From: Albidovulum sp. | GTDB taxonomy: Bacteria; Pseudomonadota; Alphaproteobacteria; Rhodobacterales; Rhodobacteraceae | Direction of reading: 5' to 3' | Assembly: GCA_028823855.1 (NCBI GenBank) | Contig: JAPPFL010000032.1 | Coordinates: 62,001 to 126,000 of the forward strand | DNA: 64,000 nucleotides | Shown here: positions 1-8,696 of the stretch, piece by piece | Layout: each line of letters opens with the position of its first letter | Position numbering within the stretch: the first letter of the stretch is position 1 | Program-made: the position numbers and the translations under genes | Notes under the pieces: model-generated | What the model saw: the letters and a program-made list of their open reading frames with translations, nothing else | Database searches by the model: none | Told to the model about the DNA's origin: nothing

Positions 1-109
1 TCTCGCCAAGAACTCGATTTCCGCATGCGAATGATCGCCGGCGGAATCGTGGAGGAGATTATTCTCGACGGCTCAGCGAACCGCCGCTTGAGCAAGCAGA
101 TTGAACGCG

Positions 110-883
110 ATGCAATTTTTGCTTTCCGAAGGCGTAACCGTCCCTATCGTATTGTATGCCGTTTTCATCGCCGCGTTCGCCGGATTTGTAAAGGGATCAG
201 TCGGATTCGGGCTTCCGTCTATCATGGTGGCAAGCCTAGGCGCCTTTCTCGATCCATTGCTCGCTCTCGCGCTTTTGATAGTGCCTACATTCGCGACGAA
301 TATTTTACAGGCGTTCCGGGACGGAATCACCGGCGCCTATTCGGCTCTGAGCAAGCACTGGCAATTGCTGGCCGTGTTTTTTGCAGTGCTTTTGTTTAGC
401 GCCCAGATCGCCACGTCGATTCCAAAGAATGTTTTTTTTATAATTCTGGGAACACCGGTGACGGGATTTGCCCTACTCCAGCTAATCAAATGGAGACCGC
501 GCGTGCGTCCTGAAATTCGCGGCGCGTGCGAGGTGGCGGCCGGAGCCGTGGCGGGATTCTTTGGCGGCCTTGCCGGAGTATGGGGACCTCCCGTGGTCAT
601 TCTACTATCGGCACTGGAAACTCCGAAACGGGAGCAAGTAACAACTCAAGGTGTGATTTACCTCATCGGTTCAATACTACTCATTCCCGCGCACATCGGC
701 TCCGGAGTTTTGGACCGAGATACTTTGCCGCTTTCCATGACTCTCGCAATTCCCGCCCTAGCCGGATTGATCGCCGGATTTATGGTTCAAGACAAGCTCG
801 ACCAAGAAAAATTCCGCAAAATAACTTTCATTGCAGTGACTTTAGCAGGTTTCAACTTGATGCTGCGCGGGATTTTGTCCTAG
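110..883 (+). CDS. TauE/SafE family sulfite exporter-type permease
   Basis: A polytopic inner-membrane protein of about 257 residues, the normal length for TauE/SafE (DUF81) permeases. It shows the family pattern: a Gly-rich first helix (AGFVKGSVGFG) and its repeat in the second half (AAGAVAGFFGGLAGVWGPPV), with about eight hydrophobic segments. Known members export sulfite, sulfoacetate or other small organosulfur anions. A TTG at 101 in the same frame would add three residues; the ATG at 110 is preferred, although no strong ribosome binding site is seen for either. Downstream on the other strand lie a sulfopyruvate-decarboxylase-like pair and an aminotransferase, which would fit a sulfonate-breakdown role, but an IS relic separates them. 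The substrate is inferred. Confidence 0.85.
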   Translation: MQFLLSEGVTVPIVLYAVFIAAFAGFVKGSVGFGLPSIMVASLGAFLDPLLALALLIVPTFATNILQAFRDGITGAYSALSKHWQLLAVFFAVLLFSAQIATSIPKNVFFIILGTPVTGFALLQLIKWRPRVRPEIRGACEVAAGAVAGFFGGLAGVWGPPVVILLSALETPKREQVTTQGVIYLIGSILLIPAHIGSGVLDRDTLPLSMTLAIPALAGLIAGFMVQDKLDQEKFRKITFIAVTLAGFNLMLRGILS

Positions 884-1555
884 GTAGCCCGCTTGCAAGC
901 TGATGCTTCAGAAGCAACCAGACTCAAAATACAGTTCCGAAGGATAACGCAAGACTGCGCATTCCGCGAATACTGACACAATAAATTGACTAGTTGATTT
1001 ATTAATTTGCAATTTGCCGCATACGCTCCTAATTGGCAGCGCCTGTATTCGTTCACCGCGTCTTTTCTTGCGGGTAAGCAAACTGCGGCGCCCACACCAA
1101 GGGAATACATAGTGGACTTGCATTGAGCTGACCATCGATTTTGCTCGAATCGACCGGTCATTTTACTTTTGGGAAAGCTTTGGCTTTCCCTTTTTTTTAG
1201 GAGGGGAGAGAATCTTGAGAATTACCGATTTTGGCAATGCAGTTGGCGGATTTGACGTATCGTCGAATTCAATTTGGCCATGCAACCAATCTTCAACCTC
1301 TCTACGGTGCTGAAGGCATATCGATGAATTGGTCAAGGCAACTTGGATGCACAAACGCAGCCTATGCAACTGCCATTAGTCGCCCATCCGGAATATTCCG
1401 ATCAGGGCCATTACCAGTAATCGCTTCCTGCAACCCGAAAAAGATTCCTGCGTCATGATCACGCTGTAGCCGCTCAGCAAAACCGTTCAATCCCATATGA
1501 GTCCCAAACCAAACGTTGTCTGGCAAATTCGAGAATTTCCTTGCAAAGCCGTCAA
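884..1555. other. intergenic region without a recognised protein gene
   Basis: No coding frame here resembles a protein in either orientation. The stretch holds a strong terminator at 1171-1198 and a TTGACT hexamer at 986-991, and ends where the IS1634-like relic begins. The terminator lies almost 290 bases after the permease stop, so a small untranslated RNA between them is possible, but no known RNA family was recognised. Confidence 0.5.
1171..1198 (+). terminator. Rho-independent terminator
   Basis: An 8-bp perfect stem, GGGAAAGC and GCTTTCCC, closes a 4-base TTTG loop and is followed directly by eight T residues on the plus strand. On the minus strand the stem is followed by AAAAG, so it terminates only plus-strand transcripts: the permease mRNA or an independent short RNA. 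Confidence 0.85.
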
Positions 1556-1559
1556 TTAA

Positions 1560-2300
1560 CGGATTTCGGGCGGGACCCGGCCTGTAGCAATTTTCGCGGG
1601 ATCTACCTCCAGAAGTTCAAATGCCCGGCTTTGCAGCGATGTGTGCTGCGCGAGCACGGGAGAGCGGCATTCCGGGTTGGCCGGTGCCGCCGGGATCGTC
1701 GTCCTCGAGCAGTAGCGGCGCGAGCTTCTCGCGCGTGTGCCATTCGACGTAGTAGGCGAGCGTGCACAGGAACACGTGCGCCCGGACGCGCTCCCCGGCG
1801 CAGACGAAGATCGGGCGGATCTCGAACCGGGATGTTTTCTACGCGCGAGAGGCATTTGTACGCGCGGACCGCGTCGTCGCGGACGTCGATTTCGAAGAGC
1901 TTGGCCATCATGCGGCGGTTCGCCCGTCCCGCGCGGCAGCGTCGGCGATCTCGCGCAGTTGGGCCTCCGTCGCCTGCAGGAGTTCTTTGCGCCGCTGCCG
2001 GCCGTCCTCGATCAACCGGCGCACACCCGCCTTGAATAGCGCCGAGATCCATCCCATCCCGGCCGGGCGCAGGCTGTCGCGGATCCGCGCCGACGTGATC
2101 ATGCCGCGGTCGCCGACCATGGCGACGCGTGGAGCCTCGAGGCCGAAGCGGCGGCGGATATTCTCGACCTGCGCCGAAAAGGTCTGCGGATCGGACATGT
2201 TGCAGGAAAACACCTCCACGGCGACCGGGCACGCGTCGAAACCGCACAGAAGGCCGTAGACGAACTGCTTCCTGCCCTTTTCGCAATTGCGTGTAACTAA
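1560..2300 (-). pseudogene. IS1634/IS4-like transposase relic (truncated, frameshifted)
   Basis: Reading leftwards, the first part gives a clear transposase stretch (VYGLLCGFDACPVAVEVF, then SDPQTFSAQVENIRRRFGL and VGDRGMITSARIRDSLRP), typical of the IS1634-like DDE group. A tail in other frames carries the family C-terminal pattern: VRAYKCLSRVE, then RVRAHVFLC and YYVEWH in shifted frames. The N-terminal third is missing, the middle is shortened and at least two frameshifts are present, so it cannot make a working transposase. No terminal inverted repeats were seen. The relic looks richer in GC than the genes beside it. It separates the TauE-like permease from the decarboxylase genes. Confidence 0.8.
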
Positions 2301-2465
2301 ATTCCAAAAATACGATTCCAAACCCGGAGAAATTGACTCGAAATCAATGCTTGCGCGACTAAGGTCCCCCTTTCGCTTTGAAGTTCGGACCCAATGGCCT
2401 TCCGACGAACGGATGGCTGCCGAAGATTGAGATTCGCAAGTCACTGCACTCCCAAATTCACCAAA

Positions 2466-3029
2466 TCATCGCTTGCGAATGGCGCTTCGAAATTTCTCTC
2501 GCGCTTCGGCGCTGTGAATGTATTCGTAATTCCTACGGAAAGTTTCTCCTGGCGTCACATCCAGTACGATCATAGCGGGTCCTGGCGTTGCCAAAATCGC
2601 GCCAATGGAATCCTTGAATGTATTCAACGTCTTGAAACGGGACGCGTGCGCATATCCAGTAGCCAGGGCAATCGCCGCAAAGTCGACGACACCCTTTCCC
2701 GGCACAGGATGCCGTCCGTTGACTTCGTATTCTCCGTTGGAAAAAATGAAATGATATAAGTTTTTGCACCCTGCCTCCGCAACGCTTACGAGCGCGCCGA
2801 GATTCATGAGAATGCTGCCGTCGCCGTCGAACACGAGGACGCGCCGGTTCGGTCGCGCTAGCGCTAGCCCCATTCCGTGGGAAACGGCCTGACCCATCGC
2901 ACCCGTCGAAACGTAGTTTAAGTCGCGTGGACAGATTTCGAGCCAATCAAAGCATGCCTGATACACCGCCACGACGATGTCATCTTTAACGTGCAGCTTC
3001 AGGGTTTCCAAAGCGTGGTCGCGTCTCAT
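2466..3029 (-). CDS. Sulfopyruvate/phosphonopyruvate decarboxylase-like, TPP-binding (beta) subunit
   Basis: A 187-residue protein matching the C-terminal thiamine-diphosphate domain of 2-oxoacid decarboxylases. The TPP/magnesium motif begins at GDGSILMNLGAL and continues to the conserved Asn in FSNGEYE. Split alpha/beta proteins of this size are typical of ComDE sulfopyruvate decarboxylase, which makes sulfoacetaldehyde and CO2; phosphonopyruvate decarboxylases are usually one chain. The start chosen is the ATG at 3029, which overlaps the TGA of the alpha gene as ATGA, indicating translational coupling. A longer in-frame start at 3062 would overlap far more. Substrate assignment is inference; another 3-substituted pyruvate is possible. 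Confidence 0.8.
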   Translation of the reverse strand: MRRDHALETLKLHVKDDIVVAVYQACFDWLEICPRDLNYVSTGAMGQAVSHGMGLALARPNRRVLVFDGDGSILMNLGALVSVAEAGCKNLYHFIFSNGEYEVNGRHPVPGKGVVDFAAIALATGYAHASRFKTLNTFKDSIGAILATPGPAMIVLDVTPGETFRRNYEYIHSAEAREKFRSAIRKR

Positions 3030-3559
3030 GGGGGTAGCGGCGGCCTGCCAATCAAAAAGCACTGAGGGACCGACTCTCTATATGCCGCGGCAATTCTATC
3101 GCATACGAGATTCTCGTCTCCGGAACTTTCGATAAGGTCATAGCGCACTTCCATGGCATCCAATATAGGCTCGATTATTCTAACGCCGTAAGATTTCGAT
3201 TCCCTTGGCGTTAGATAATCTTCCTTGCCCTGAAGGCCGACTAGCATGCAGACCGGCAGGCAATAGTCCATGCCGATCGCGCGCAATGCATTCAGCGAAT
3301 CCATGAGACCGGTTTGCTGCATAAGCAGTATGGCTTTCGTATCGCAGTACGACATTGCAGCGCAGATAGAGATGCCTTCGTCTTCCTTGCAAACGCGCAC
3401 AAGTCGAAAGTAGGGATCTCTACAGATCGGCCAAAGCAATCCTTCGCTTGTCACCGCGTCGGGTACCGCGACGACAAATCGAACGGAAGCGCGCTTAAGC
3501 GCTTCCAAGATTTTGGCTCCCTCTGGCGGGTTTCGAGGCCGCGCTTCTTTCTCCGACAT
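3026..3559 (-). CDS. Sulfopyruvate/phosphonopyruvate decarboxylase-like, PYR (alpha) subunit
   Basis: About 177 residues forming the N-terminal PYR-type domain of a TPP-dependent decarboxylase. The stretch CKEDEGISICAAMSY holds the glutamate that would activate the cofactor in the partner subunit, followed by the conserved LLMQQTGLMDSLNAL. This matches ComD-type alpha subunits. The start is set at MSEKEARP; an upstream Met at 3589 in the same frame is possible. It overlaps the TPP-domain gene by four bases and lies about 50 bases after a HisC-like aminotransferase in the same direction. Together they could transaminate an amino acid such as cysteate and then decarboxylate the product. Confidence 0.8.
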   Translation of the reverse strand: MSEKEARPRNPPEGAKILEALKRASVRFVVAVPDAVTSEGLLWPICRDPYFRLVRVCKEDEGISICAAMSYCDTKAILLMQQTGLMDSLNALRAIGMDYCLPVCMLVGLQGKEDYLTPRESKSYGVRIIEPILDAMEVRYDLIESSGDENLVCDRIAAAYRESVPQCFLIGRPPLPP

Positions 3560-3610
3560 CGATCTTCGCCTTTCAGAATACGCGCGCATTGTATTGCGTG
3601 CCTTTTCAAC

Positions 3611-4708
3611 TCAATTTTCGCATTCGTTCACATACTCTGATATCGCTTCGACAGCGACTCGAAGAGAAGATTCCAGCCCTATAGTTATCCGAATGCACCT
3701 CTCGTAGGATGGAGATGCGAATCTACGAACCGCGATGCCTCTTCGCCTAAGATACAGCGCGACTTCCCGCGCATTTGAAGCAGGGTTGGTGAACTCGGCC
3801 AAAATGAAATTGCCTTGGCTCGGATAGGCTCGAATTCCTAGCGATTCGAGTTCGCGAGACAGCCATTTGCGTAGCCGCAAATTTTCGGAAAAGACGAAGT
3901 CGGTGTGCCCTCTGTCCTTCAATGCTTCCAATGCGGCCACTGCAGACGGTGTCGAGAGAGGAAAGGTCAAGCCAATGCGGCGAATTGTACTTGCAATGTC
4001 AATCGGGGCGTACATCCAACCGACACGCGCGCCTGCCAACCCGAATATTTTCGAGAACGTTCTACATACGACCACATTGTCGAATTCCTCGACCAATCCA
4101 TGGGGAGGTTCGTATTCCGGTGAACTAACATATTCCTCATAAGCGCTGTCCACCACTAATAGTACATTCCCCGGAAGCCCCGCTTGCAGACGGCGAAGAT
4201 CAGAACTTGACAGAAGCGCTCCTGCCGGGTTTTCCGGATTGGCGACGTAGACCATGCGGGTATTCGCGCCGACCGCTGCCAGCAGCGCGTCGACCGACGG
4301 CTTAAATTCCTCGTCCGGCACCGAAATCGCGACCGCATCGTTTGCGTAGGCGTAATTCGGCACTTTCAGGTAGCCATTCCGGGACCGGACAAGTTCGGCG
4401 CCGCGATCAAGATATGCGCGCGCCAAGCGAGCCAGTATTTCGTCGGAACCCGGGCCAACCGCTATCTTTTCCGGGTCGAGGCCAAACCTTTCGCCGATTG
4501 CCGAAGCTAGAAGCCGGTCGGCGCGCTCCATATAGTTGTTTATCCTGTCGACGGATGCTCGAGCAGCTATTTTGACTTTGGGACTTGGGCCGAATGCGCT
4601 GTCATTCGCATGGAGAGGCACTTCTACCGGCGGAAGCCCGTCGTCGCTCGCATCCAGCATGTGCGGCTTGATCTTTTCGATCGCCGCCTTGGCGCAAACC
4701 GGGACCAT
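3611..4708 (-). CDS. HisC-like class I/II PLP aminotransferase
   Basis: A 365-residue fold-type I aminotransferase of the histidinol-phosphate aminotransferase branch. Visible marks are HANDSAFGPSPKV near the N-terminus, GPGSDEILA for the cofactor phosphate region, NPENPAGA, the DSAYEEY aspartate, the PLP lysine in FSKIFGLAGARVGW, and the C-terminal RITIGLE arginine. The ATG at 4708 is preceded by AGGAGAGG at good spacing; a TTG lies directly upstream. No other histidine biosynthesis gene is nearby, whereas a two-subunit sulfopyruvate-type decarboxylase follows. A role on cysteate or a related 3-substituted alanine is therefore plausible, but true HisC activity cannot be excluded. Confidence 0.82.
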   Translation of the reverse strand: MVPVCAKAAIEKIKPHMLDASDDGLPPVEVPLHANDSAFGPSPKVKIAARASVDRINNYMERADRLLASAIGERFGLDPEKIAVGPGSDEILARLARAYLDRGAELVRSRNGYLKVPNYAYANDAVAISVPDEEFKPSVDALLAAVGANTRMVYVANPENPAGALLSSSDLRRLQAGLPGNVLLVVDSAYEEYVSSPEYEPPHGLVEEFDNVVVCRTFSKIFGLAGARVGWMYAPIDIASTIRRIGLTFPLSTPSAVAALEALKDRGHTDFVFSENLRLRKWLSRELESLGIRAYPSQGNFILAEFTNPASNAREVALYLRRRGIAVRRFASPSYERCIRITIGLESSLRVAVEAISEYVNECEN

Positions 4709-5541
4709 CAATTACCTCTCCTGCTGATTGCTCGGCACGTTAGCTTTCGCGTGAAATCCGCAATCCGGAAATCTTGCCTTTGAATAGACCCAAAGTTTGT
4801 TAGTTGAAACTCACGGGAATTGCCAACAGGCATGAGCGTTCTCGAACAACGTTCGCAACAAACTTGCCTTTGATTTGACAATCCCGCCCAATGGACGAAC
4901 GGTGTCGTACTCCGATTGCGTGTCAATCGCCGTCCGCCCGGCAACCGCGCTCTGTTGGCGCAAGTCTCAATCCGGATTCAGTTGGCGCGAACTCGCCAGT
5001 GTTTCACATTCGATCCGCCCTCTGCTGGCCTCGACAACGAAAGAGCCGGACGGGCGCTTGCCAAGACCCGCTGATTTCCCGAAGACGCTAATCATACTTG
5101 GGTAGGCGGCGGCGTGCCGTTGCCTTCCCGGCTTCTACGCTATCGTGCGTGGCCGCGAACTTCGACGCGGCCTCCGCCTAGCGATCCGAAGGCTGGATTT
5201 GACGGCCGTAACGGCTGTCGCCCAGTTCGGAGGAAAAAATTTCGAAATCGATCGCGCAGGCCGCAAGACGACCTCGTCCGGTCGGCGCGCCCTTGTCTCA
5301 AGGAATGCACCCGAATTTTCCTGCGGAGGCTACTACAATGCTGCGCATATTAATTTGTCCAATGAATGAGAACGCCTGCAAGCCGTATGGGTTTTCCAGT
5401 CGGTCGGATTGATATAAAGGCGGCGGAAGGCAACGCGGGTTCCGGGAAAGTTCTTAATACGTAGAATTGCCATCAGCTCGAAAAATTGCCGAGCGATGTC
5501 GTGAATCGGACCAGGATCGCAAATTAAAGGAGAATATTGAA
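4709..5541. other. 830-base intergenic region, no gene recognised
   Basis: This gap lies between the divergent aminotransferase and ABC transporter transcription units and should hold both promoters. Short open frames exist but none resembles a protein. A ribosome binding site (AAAGGAGA) sits just before 5542. No riboswitch or RNA family was recognised. Confidence 0.5.
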
Positions 5542-6705
5542 ATGATGCAACGTAGAACGCTGCCGGTTGGCGCGCTCGCATTAAGTGTCGCGCTCGCAAC
5601 GGCATGCCAAGGCGCGGCCGACGGGCACTCGATAAAGATAGGCCTTACCTCTTCATTCACCGGTCCGGCCGCTCTTTACGGAACCGAGCAAAGGTGGGGC
5701 GTGGAAATGGCTGCCGAAGAAATCAATTCAGCAGGCGGCGTACTTGGAATGGAGATCGAATTCGCCTTCGAAGACAATCGCTGCAACCCGACAGAAGCGG
5801 TAAAGGCGGTAAACGCACTGATTACCCAGCATGAAGTCAAGGCGATCATTGGCGCTCTTTGCAGTTCCGCGACATTGGCGGCATTGCCGGTCGTCAAGCG
5901 AGCAGAGGTGCCGCTTATTACGTCGACCTCGACAGCGGCATCGATTACCGATCAGATCGGAGAAGGCGTCAATCGGTGGGCGTTCAGATCAACAATCGCG
6001 GACGACGGCATGGCATCGTCAATGGTCGCGTTTCTCAAGGAAGAAGGCGTGAAATCAATCAGCGTTATCGGCGAAGATACCGACTACGGCCGCGGCGGAG
6101 CGGAAGTATTCTCGGCTGCTGTTGAGGAGCATGGAATTGAAGTGCTGTCGACTGACTTCGTAAATCCCACTTCTCCCGAATTCACTGCGATCATTACGAA
6201 GCTGAAGCTCAACAAACCCGACCGATTGGCGGTCTACTTCACGTCCACTCCCCTCACCGCGTTCTATCGCCAATATGAGACCGCGCGCCTGAACATTCCC
6301 GGCACGGGCAGGCTCAACATCGACCATGTCCTAACAAACGTGCTTTCGGACGAATTCGTGGCCTCCGGCGGATTCGACGGCACGACGTCCGTAAACCCGT
6401 ACTCGCCCGAACTCGACTCGGACGCGAATCGCGAATTCGTAGCTCGTTTCCGGGACAAGTACGACCAAAACCCGTCGCAAATCAGCTTTATGGCCTACGA
6501 GGTTGTTCATCTGCTTGCCGAAGCAATCCGGCAAGGCGGAGAGCCAACTTCCGCAGCGATACGGGATGGACTTAGGAAAGCGAAATACGAGTCGATGATG
6601 GGCAAGACCATTTTCTTCGACGAAAGCCATCAGGTCCGGAACTACGCGGTCGTAAGCGGCGTTAAGGACGGCAAACTCGTCTTTCTAGGCCTTTCGGAAG
6701 GCTAG
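5542..6705 (+). CDS. Branched-chain amino acid-type ABC transporter substrate-binding protein
   Basis: A periplasmic type I binding protein (Peripla_BP_6, LivK/AmiC style) of about 387 residues. It starts with a signal sequence that ends at ATACQG, so it may be a lipoprotein with a non-ideal lipobox. Family marks are IKIGLTSSFTGPAALYG, the AAEEINSAGGVLG region, and SSATLAALPV followed by the ligand-loop STSTAAS. The ATG at 5542 is preferred over an in-frame start at 5467 because AAAGGAGA sits about 10 bases before it. It heads a five-gene importer operon. The ligand cannot be named from sequence; the operon ends with an amidohydrolase, so an N-acyl amino acid or short amide is possible. Confidence 0.88.
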   Translation: MMQRRTLPVGALALSVALATACQGAADGHSIKIGLTSSFTGPAALYGTEQRWGVEMAAEEINSAGGVLGMEIEFAFEDNRCNPTEAVKAVNALITQHEVKAIIGALCSSATLAALPVVKRAEVPLITSTSTAASITDQIGEGVNRWAFRSTIADDGMASSMVAFLKEEGVKSISVIGEDTDYGRGGAEVFSAAVEEHGIEVLSTDFVNPTSPEFTAIITKLKLNKPDRLAVYFTSTPLTAFYRQYETARLNIPGTGRLNIDHVLTNVLSDEFVASGGFDGTTSVNPYSPELDSDANREFVARFRDKYDQNPSQISFMAYEVVHLLAEAIRQGGEPTSAAIRDGLRKAKYESMMGKTIFFDESHQVRNYAVVSGVKDGKLVFLGLSEG

Positions 6706-6712
6706 GGGCCAG

Positions 6713-6752
6713 CGGTGGCCGTTCGATGCATCACCCTGCCGAGCGGCCACCG
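6713..6752 (+). promoter_or_regulatory. Intercistronic stem-loop after the binding-protein gene
   Basis: A 9-bp perfect stem (CGGTGGCCG and CGGCCACCG) encloses a 22-base loop in the 130-base gap between the binding-protein and permease genes. There is no T tract. Such hairpins after binding-protein genes commonly protect the upstream mRNA and give the periplasmic protein a higher level than the membrane parts; that role is inferred here. Confidence 0.5.
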
Positions 6753-6834
6753 ATTCACCGACACTTCGATGCTTGCTGCAGGACAGAGGCGACGCTGCGG
6801 GTCATGGCATCGCTATTGCGCGAAGGCGTAACGA

Positions 6835-7710
6835 ATGACGCCTGAGGTTTTCGTCGAGGTTCTGATCAATGGAATCGCGATCGGGTCTGTCTATGCCTTG
6901 TTCGCTCTGGGTCTGGCGCTGATTTTCGGAGTTCTTGAGTTCGTGAACTTCGCGCACGGCGAATTCTACATGATCGGCGCAATGCTGATTTCGGCAATCA
7001 TGATCGGAACCGGGGTAAACTACTGGCTTGCGCTTCCGGTGGTCGTGATGGCCAGCTTGGTAGCCGGCGTCGTACTGTACGATGTCTTTTGGCGCCGTCT
7101 AAGGCAGGGCGACTACGAAAAGAGCATCCTGATAACCATCGGCATTGCGCTGATTCTTCAAAACGGCGCGCTGTATGTCTGGGGACCGACGCCGAGACTC
7201 CTAGAAACCGGGTTTACGACAAGCGTAATCGTACTTGGCGATCTTGTGATTCCCGTCGCGCGCATCGTTGCGATGAGTATTTCGTTCACGGTGCTGCTGC
7301 TAGTTTATCTGGGACTCAACAAAACGAGAGGCGGCCTCGCCTTGCGCGGCGTGGCGCAGAATCGCGCTGCCGCGACCATGGTAGGCATCCAACTGCACAA
7401 AATAAGCAGGGTTGCGGTCGGCGTTGGTATCGGGCTCTGCGGACTGTCGGGCGGAGTTCTTGCGTTGATCTACACGATCTTCCCGACAATGGGCTACATT
7501 CTTGCCTTCAAGGCCTTCGCTATCGTCATCATCGGCGGACTGGGAAGTCTTGCAGGCGCAATTATCGTTGGGTTCACGCTCGGGATCGTCGAGAGTTTCG
7601 TAACTCTGTACATGTCTTCCGGCAGCATGAACATGCTTGTATTTGGCGCAATGATCGCGGTTCTGCTGTTTCGTCCGCTTGGACTCTTCGGTAGACAATT
7701 GCGCCTATGA
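6835..7710 (+). CDS. livH: ABC transporter permease, LivH type
   Basis: A 291-residue membrane permease of the branched-chain amino acid transporter family. The N-terminal signature NGIAIGSVYALFALGLALIF and the conserved FVNFAHGEFYMIGA are clear, and the C-terminal EAA-like region reads AFKAFAIVIIGGLGSLAGAI, the site that docks to the ATPases. Eight or so hydrophobic segments are present. The stop overlaps the next gene as ATGA, so the two permeases are translationally coupled. Confidence 0.93.
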   Translation: MTPEVFVEVLINGIAIGSVYALFALGLALIFGVLEFVNFAHGEFYMIGAMLISAIMIGTGVNYWLALPVVVMASLVAGVVLYDVFWRRLRQGDYEKSILITIGIALILQNGALYVWGPTPRLLETGFTTSVIVLGDLVIPVARIVAMSISFTVLLLVYLGLNKTRGGLALRGVAQNRAAATMVGIQLHKISRVAVGVGIGLCGLSGGVLALIYTIFPTMGYILAFKAFAIVIIGGLGSLAGAIIVGFTLGIVESFVTLYMSSGSMNMLVFGAMIAVLLFRPLGLFGRQLRL

Positions 7711-8696
7711 GGAGACCCGCAAGTACTTGGCTCGTTCTGCTTCTGCTCATGCCTGCCTTGGCTTTGCCGTCGATTATTGAATCAACCTATTATATGTCGA
7801 TAGCCGTCACAGCCGCGGCGTTCTGCGTGCTTTCCGTATGCCTCAACCTGATTTACGGCTATGTCGGGCTCTTGTCGCTTTGCCAGGTTGCCTTCTGGGG
7901 ACTGGGGGCCTACGCGACCGCAATCCTGACTGCGCATCATGATGTCTCAATCGGACTCGCGTTGATCGCAAGCGGGATAGTCGCAGTACTTGCAAGCATT
8001 CTTGTCGGCATAGCTTCATTCCGAGTCTCTAGGCATTCCTTTGCTATTGCGAGTTTGGTTTTTGCCCTTCTCCTCCAGCATCTGGCTTACGACTGGACTT
8101 CCTTGACCCGTGGAGCAATGGGAATTCCGGGACTGCCCGTGCCCGAACTTGCAATTCCGCTGGTTGGACGCGTCGCATTCGGCAGGGCGCACGATTTCTT
8201 CTATCTCATGTGCGCCTGGGCGATCGTAACGATTTTGTTCGTAAGAATGATTATCTTGTCGAGGGTCGGGCGAGCGCTGGTCGCAATCAGGGAAAACACG
8301 TCGCTAGCAGAATCGCATGGACTCAACGTGTTTCGCTACAAGCTGATTGCTTTCGCCATATCGTCATTTTTTACCGGCGTAGCCGGGGGGCTGTTCTGCC
8401 TGTTCATTTCTATCGCCGATCCCTCGGTTTTTGATTTCTACTACACCGAAGCGATGCTAGTGATGGTGATTCTGGGAGGCGCCGGAACTTTCTGGCCCGT
8501 GATCGTCGCCAGCATTGTCTTTACGTTCGCGCCCGAATTTCTACGAATCGGCGAGGAGCTTCGGCTCGTTCTTTACGGAGCTCTCTTGGTAGCGGCAATG
8601 CTAGCCATGCCCGAGGGATTTGCAGGTTTCGTGAAAATGCGCCGGCGGAAACGGCAACGTACCGAATTCTCGGAAGCCTTGGCCGGAAAATCCTGA
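7707..8696 (+). CDS. livM: ABC transporter permease, LivM type
   Basis: A 329-residue second permease of the importer. It has the LivM features NLIYGYVGLLSLCQVAFWGLGAYATA near the N-terminus and the ATPase-docking region ISIADPSVFDFYYTEAMLVMVILGGAGTFWPV near the C-terminus. The start overlaps the LivH stop (ATGA) and the end overlaps the LivG start (TGATG), showing tight coupling of the whole unit. The last thirty residues are basic and cytoplasmic. Confidence 0.92.
   Translation: MRRPASTWLVLLLLMPALALPSIIESTYYMSIAVTAAAFCVLSVCLNLIYGYVGLLSLCQVAFWGLGAYATAILTAHHDVSIGLALIASGIVAVLASILVGIASFRVSRHSFAIASLVFALLLQHLAYDWTSLTRGAMGIPGLPVPELAIPLVGRVAFGRAHDFFYLMCAWAIVTILFVRMIILSRVGRALVAIRENTSLAESHGLNVFRYKLIAFAISSFFTGVAGGLFCLFISIADPSVFDFYYTEAMLVMVILGGAGTFWPVIVASIVFTFAPEFLRIGEELRLVLYGALLVAAMLAMPEGFAGFVKMRRRKRQRTEFSEALAGKS

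Noticed and set aside
1740-2260. Plus-strand frames across the IS1634-like relic
   Set aside because: The minus strand carries recognisable transposase motifs, so the plus frames are shadows of GC-rich sequence.
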